NCBI GenBank assembly: GCA_937960725.1 | Contig: CALGOY010000275.1 | Span: 1-10,309, forward strand | Source of the DNA: an uncultured Bacillota bacterium | GTDB taxonomy: Bacteria; Bacillota; Clostridia; Caldicoprobacterales; UBA3941 | Length of the DNA: 10,309 nt | Direction: 5' to 3' | Shown here: positions 7,881 through 10,309 of the stretch, in pieces | How positions within the stretch are numbered: the first letter of the stretch is position 1 | Layout: every line of letters begins with the position of its first letter | Program-made: the position numbers and the translations under genes | Notes under the pieces: generated by a model | Told to the model about the DNA's origin: nothing | The model's database searches: none | Seen by the model: the letters and a program-made list of their open reading frames with translations, nothing else

Positions 7881-8084
7881 CTACATTTTTGCGGACTTTA
7901 ACTCTCTTTCCCTGAGAATAGTCTTTGCACGTGCTATATTTTTCTTTACTTCTCTGATTCTCATGGGATTTTCGAGTTGACCGGTGGCTAGCTGAAATCG
8001 AAGGTTGAATAATTCACTTTTAAATTCAGCTACTTTTTTCTCTAACTCTGCATTACTTAACTCTCTAAGCTCTTTAGCTTTCAT
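7881..8084 (-). CDS. rpmC: 50S ribosomal protein L29
   Basis: L29 is a small two-helix protein next to the peptide exit tunnel, where with L23 it forms the docking area for trigger factor, SRP and the translocon. From the ATG at 8084 it has 67 residues and begins [20 protein letters not shown], exactly as expected. The second helix carries the signature [15 protein letters not shown] (about 47-61). An upstream in-frame GTG at 8096 would add MVKV but has no good ribosome site, while AGGTGG lies 8 nt before the ATG. The start overlaps the end of rplP by 11 bp, an arrangement that suggests coupled translation. Confidence 0.95.
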   Translation of the reverse strand: MKAKELRELSNAELEKKVAEFKSELFNLRFQLATGQLENPMRIREVKKNIARAKTILRERELKSAKM

Positions 8085-8508
8085 TACCTTCACCACCTAC
8101 CTCTTCTCGTTTCACAAACTTACATTTCAAAGGCAGTTTATGGCTAGCTAGTCTAAGGGCTTCCCTAGCTATATCTTCCGAAACTCCGGCAATTTCAAAC
8201 ATTACTCTACCAGGTTTTACGACTGCTACCCAATACTCCGGTGAACCTTTACCGCTTCCCATTCGAGTTTCAGCTGGTTTTGCAGTGACAGGCTTGTGAG
8301 GGAAAATTTTAATCCATACTTTCCCGCCTCTTCTGATATATCTGGTTATAGCGACACGCGCTGCTTCTATCTGGTTGCTTGTAACCCAAGCTGGTTCCAA
8401 AGCCTGCAGTCCGTATTCGCCGTATGTTACTGTATTGCCGCGGGTTGATTTACCTTTCATCCTGCCCCTTTGTACTTTACGATACTTTACCCTCTTAGGC
8501 ATCAACAT
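8074..8508 (-). CDS. rplP: 50S ribosomal protein L16
   Basis: L16 is a late-assembling 50S protein that helps position A-site tRNA and lies near 5S rRNA and the GTPase centre. From the ATG at 8508 it has 144 residues, equal to Bacillus L16, and starts [20 protein letters not shown]. Conserved blocks are [20 protein letters not shown] (46-65), the signature [19 protein letters not shown] (82-100) and the tail [16 protein letters not shown] longer in-frame start at 8547 would extend through the end of rpsC and is unlikely; GGAGG at 8517-8521 is 8 nt before the chosen ATG. The start is 1 nt after the rpsC stop, and the end overlaps rpmC by 11 bp. Confidence 0.96.
   Translation of the reverse strand: MLMPKRVKYRKVQRGRMKGKSTRGNTVTYGEYGLQALEPAWVTSNQIEAARVAITRYIRRGGKVWIKIFPHKPVTAKPAETRMGSGKGSPEYWVAVVKPGRVMFEIAGVSEDIAREALRLASHKLPLKCKFVKREEVGGEGNES
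8093..8098 (-). promoter_or_regulatory. Shine-Dalgarno site of rpmC inside rplP
   Basis: AGGTGG on the minus strand lies 8 nt before ATG 8082-8084, within the last codons of rplP. It supports the 67-residue L29 start over the GTG codons at 8096 and 8093, which overlap it. Confidence 0.65.
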
Positions 8509-8509
8509 T

Positions 8510-9175
8510 TTATTTTCCTCCTTCCGCTGCTTTACGTTTTTTTGCACCGGGAAGGACTTCCCCTTTATATATCCAAACTTTTACACCCAGTATTCCATAA
8601 GTTGTGTGTGCTTCAGCAAAACCATAATCGATATCAGCCCTTAAAGTCTGCAGGGGAATGGTACCTTCGTGATATCGCTCTGAACGGGCAATTTCAGCAC
8701 CGTTTAGACGTCCTGATACCATAGTTTTGATACCCAGTGCACCAGCTCTCATAGCTCTAGCTATAGCCTGTTTCATAGCCCTTCTATAGGAAATTCGCCT
8801 CTCTAACTGAGCAGCGATGTTTTCAGCTACTAATTGGGCATCTATATCGGGGTTTTTAACCTCTACGATATTTATAATTGTGGTTTTACCGATCATCTTT
8901 TCGATTTCTTTTTTCAAAGCCTCTACGCCAGAGCCACCTCTTCCTATAACTATACCTGGCTTAGCTGTAAAGATATTCAACCTTACTCTATTGGCAGCTC
9001 GCTCTATCTCGATCGTGGAAATTCCAGCATGATAAAGTTTCTTTTTCACATATTCTCTCAATCTATAATCTTCGATTAAGGTGTCAGCAAATTCTTTCTT
9101 TGGGGCATACCATTTAGCATCCCAATCCTTAATTACGCCAACCCTTAATCCATGGGGATTAACTTTCTGGCCCAC
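8510..9175 (-). CDS. rpsC: 30S ribosomal protein S3
   Basis: S3 lies in the 30S head at the mRNA entry channel and, with S4 and S5, has mRNA helicase activity. The 221-residue product begins [20 protein letters not shown]. It contains a type II KH domain with the GRGG loop at 78-81 ([17 protein letters not shown]) and a C-terminal S3 domain: [20 protein letters not shown] (125-144), [17 protein letters not shown] (150-166) and [18 protein letters not shown] (193-210). The start is GTG at 9175 with AGGGAGGG upstream, inside the final codons of rplV. Only 4 bp separate it from rplV. Its final codons contain the rplP ribosome site. Confidence 0.98.
   Translation of the reverse strand: MGQKVNPHGLRVGVIKDWDAKWYAPKKEFADTLIEDYRLREYVKKKLYHAGISTIEIERAANRVRLNIFTAKPGIVIGRGGSGVEALKKEIEKMIGKTTIINIVEVKNPDIDAQLVAENIAAQLERRISYRRAMKQAIARAMRAGALGIKTMVSGRLNGAEIARSERYHEGTIPLQTLRADIDYGFAEAHTTYGILGVKVWIYKGEVLPGAKKRKAAEGGK
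8517..8521 (-). promoter_or_regulatory. Shine-Dalgarno site of rplP inside rpsC
   Basis: GGAGG on the minus strand is formed by the last glycine codons of rpsC and lies 8 nt before ATG 8506-8508. A ribosome finishing rpsC passes directly over it, which favours coupled translation, and it rules out the longer rplP start at 8547. Confidence 0.75.
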
Positions 9176-9179
9176 GAAT

Positions 9180-9575
9180 TTATCCCTCCCTATTTATTTC
9201 GTCTAATATTATAGTTATATGACTTGTTCTCTTCCGAATCATTGCAGCTCTACCCTGAGCTCGCGGCCTGAATCTCTTAAGAGTTGGCCCTTGATTCGCA
9301 TAAGCCTCTGCTATATACAGCGTATCCCGACTCATCTCCAGATTGTTTTCGGCATTTGCAATTGCAGAGTTCAGCACTTTTTTAACCGGCTCCACTGCTG
9401 CTCTATTGGTATTCTCCAAAATCGCTATTGCCTCACCCACGCTCTTGCCGCGAATTAAATCTATAACGGCTTTAACCTTTCTGGAAGACATCCGTATATA
9501 CTTCGCAGTGGCTCTGGGACGAGTATCTTTATTTTCCCTTCGGGCTTTGGCTTTTTCTTTAATCCTTGTCGCCAC
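9180..9575 (-). CDS. rplV: 50S ribosomal protein L22 with basic N-terminal extension
   Basis: L22 spans the 50S subunit, and its long beta-hairpin forms part of the narrowest section of the peptide exit tunnel, a site of macrolide-resistance changes. The product has 131 residues, against about 110-113 in most relatives. The extra length is an N-terminal, lysine- and arginine-rich stretch ([20 protein letters not shown]) before the usual opening [20 protein letters not shown] (21-40). The tunnel hairpin and signature are intact: [20 protein letters not shown] (96-115), then RTSHITIIL. The GTG start at 9575 has AAGGAGG at a good distance, and there is no equally good start nearer the conserved core, so the extension is probably real. 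It is 23 bp after rpsS and 4 bp before rpsC. Confidence 0.95.
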   Translation of the reverse strand: MATRIKEKAKARRENKDTRPRATAKYIRMSSRKVKAVIDLIRGKSVGEAIAILENTNRAAVEPVKKVLNSAIANAENNLEMSRDTLYIAEAYANQGPTLKRFRPRAQGRAAMIRKRTSHITIILDEINREG

Positions 9576-9598
9576 TTCTATTTCCTCCTTCCAAATTT

Positions 9599-9883
9599 CT
9601 ACTTGAGCGCAGTAGATCTTTCTGTATGATCACCATGTCCTCTGAAGGTTCGCGTAGGAGCAAATTCTCCCAATTTGTGTCCTACCATATCCTCCGTTAT
9701 ATATACGGGAACATGCTTTCTTCCATCATGTACCGCAATTGTATGTCCAACCATTTCCGGAACAATCGTGGAAGCTCTAGACCAAGTCTTTATTACTGTC
9801 TTCTTCCCGGTTTCGTTCATAGCCCGAATCTTCTTTAGAAGACTCTCGGCTACATAAGGACCCTTTTTAACCGACCGGCTCAT
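9599..9883 (-). CDS. rpsS: 30S ribosomal protein S19
   Basis: S19 forms a complex with S13 in the 30S head, close to the A site, and joins intersubunit bridges. The 94 residues match the family. It begins [20 protein letters not shown], followed by [20 protein letters not shown] (33-52). The signature region is [20 protein letters not shown] (52-71), followed by [13 protein letters not shown]. The ATG is preceded by AAGGAGG at 8 nt. It is 20 bp downstream of rplB and 23 bp upstream of rplV, the standard order. Confidence 0.98.
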   Translation of the reverse strand: MSRSVKKGPYVAESLLKKIRAMNETGKKTVIKTWSRASTIVPEMVGHTIAVHDGRKHVPVYITEDMVGHKLGEFAPTRTFRGHGDHTERSTALK

Positions 9884-9903
9884 AGAATGCGCCTCCTTCC
9901 ATA

Positions 9904-10309
9904 TTATTCATTCCTACGCCTGATAATAAATTTATCCGATTCTTTATTTTTCTTTCTAGTTTTATATCCCAAAGTAGGTTTACCCCAAGGCGTTACTGGA
10001 GTAGGTCGTCCAATAGGAGCTTTACCCTCACCACCACCATGCGGATGGTCGGATGGGTTCATCGCAGAACCACGTACAGCAGGTCTGAAGCCCATGTGTC
10101 TCTTTCGTCCTGCTTTTCCTATTGTAATGTTTTCATGTTCCACATTTCCTACTTGACCTATAGTCGCTTTGCAGCTTAAAAGTATCATCCTTACTTCTCC
10201 AGAGGGCAGCCTAACCTGAGCATATTTCCCTTCCTTTGCCATTAGCTGTGCAGAATTACCGGCTGCACGAACTAACTGACCGCCTCTTCCCGGATAAAGT
10301 TCAATGTTA
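9904..10309 (-). CDS. rplB: 50S ribosomal protein L2 (5' part cut off by window edge)
   Basis: L2 is one of the oldest ribosomal proteins. It binds 23S rRNA near the peptidyl transferase centre and helps subunit association. Only the C-terminal 134 codons are inside the window, about half of the usual 273-277 residues. The frame is open to the right edge, where the first full codon reads into [20 protein letters not shown]. The C-terminal domain shows [39 protein letters not shown] with the conserved DHPHGGG histidine loop, and [19 protein letters not shown]. The stop is TAA, 20 bp before rpsS. The start and its ribosome site lie outside the window. Confidence 0.97.
   Translation of the reverse strand, partial: NIELYPGRGGQLVRAAGNSAQLMAKEGKYAQVRLPSGEVRMILLSCKATIGQVGNVEHENITIGKAGRKRHMGFRPAVRGSAMNPSDHPHGGGEGKAPIGRPTPVTPWGKPTLGYKTRKKNKESDKFIIRRRNE

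Noticed and set aside
8510..8547. Longer L16 with 13 extra N-terminal residues starting at 8547
   Set aside because: The extension would read through the end of rpsC in another frame, has no support from L16 homologues, and includes the real rplP ribosome site.

Overview
The window is an uninterrupted stretch of the S10-spc-alpha ribosomal protein supercluster. Every supported gene lies on the minus strand, so transcription runs from position 10309 towards position 1. I find 24 protein genes: 22 complete, plus rplB (5' part missing at the right edge) and rpsK (3' end missing at the left edge). There is no RNA gene, mobile element, CRISPR array or convincing terminator. The longest non-coding gap is 63 bp.

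Organism: a low-to-moderate G+C Gram-positive bacterium, most likely a member of the Clostridia (Firmicutes in the broad sense). The reasons are the fused S10-spc-alpha order, strong purine-rich Shine-Dalgarno sites (AAGGAGG types) before almost every gene, a short zinc-binding S14 (type Z), and a small KOW-domain protein between map and infA, a position I associate with Clostridia. I cannot name the genus.

Layout in transcription order. S10 part: rplB (partial), rpsS, rplV, rpsC, rplP, rpmC, rpsQ (10309 to 7594). spc part: rplN, rplX, rplE, rpsN (type Z), rpsH, rplF, rplR, rpsE, rpmD, rplO, secY (7552 to 2223). alpha-like part: map, KOW protein, infA, rpmJ, rpsM, rpsK (2212 to 1). rpsD, rpoA and rplQ would be expected beyond position 1, and rplW, rplD, rplC and rpsJ beyond 10309.

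The genes cooperate in making and running the ribosome: large- and small-subunit proteins, initiation factor IF-1, the SecY channel through which ribosomes deliver membrane and exported proteins, and methionine aminopeptidase, which trims nascent chains. Tight spacing (1 to 28 bp in most places, one 11-bp overlap, several Shine-Dalgarno sites inside or over the preceding stop codon) points to one long mRNA with translational coupling.

Points that depart from the usual pattern: adk is absent between secY and map; infA appears to start at UUG inside a small hairpin; 8 of 23 visible starts are GTG; L22 carries a basic N-terminal extension of about 19 residues; L24, S14 and L36 all keep cysteine zinc motifs. 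This is otherwise an ordinary housekeeping region, and I see no evidence of a new biological system in it.
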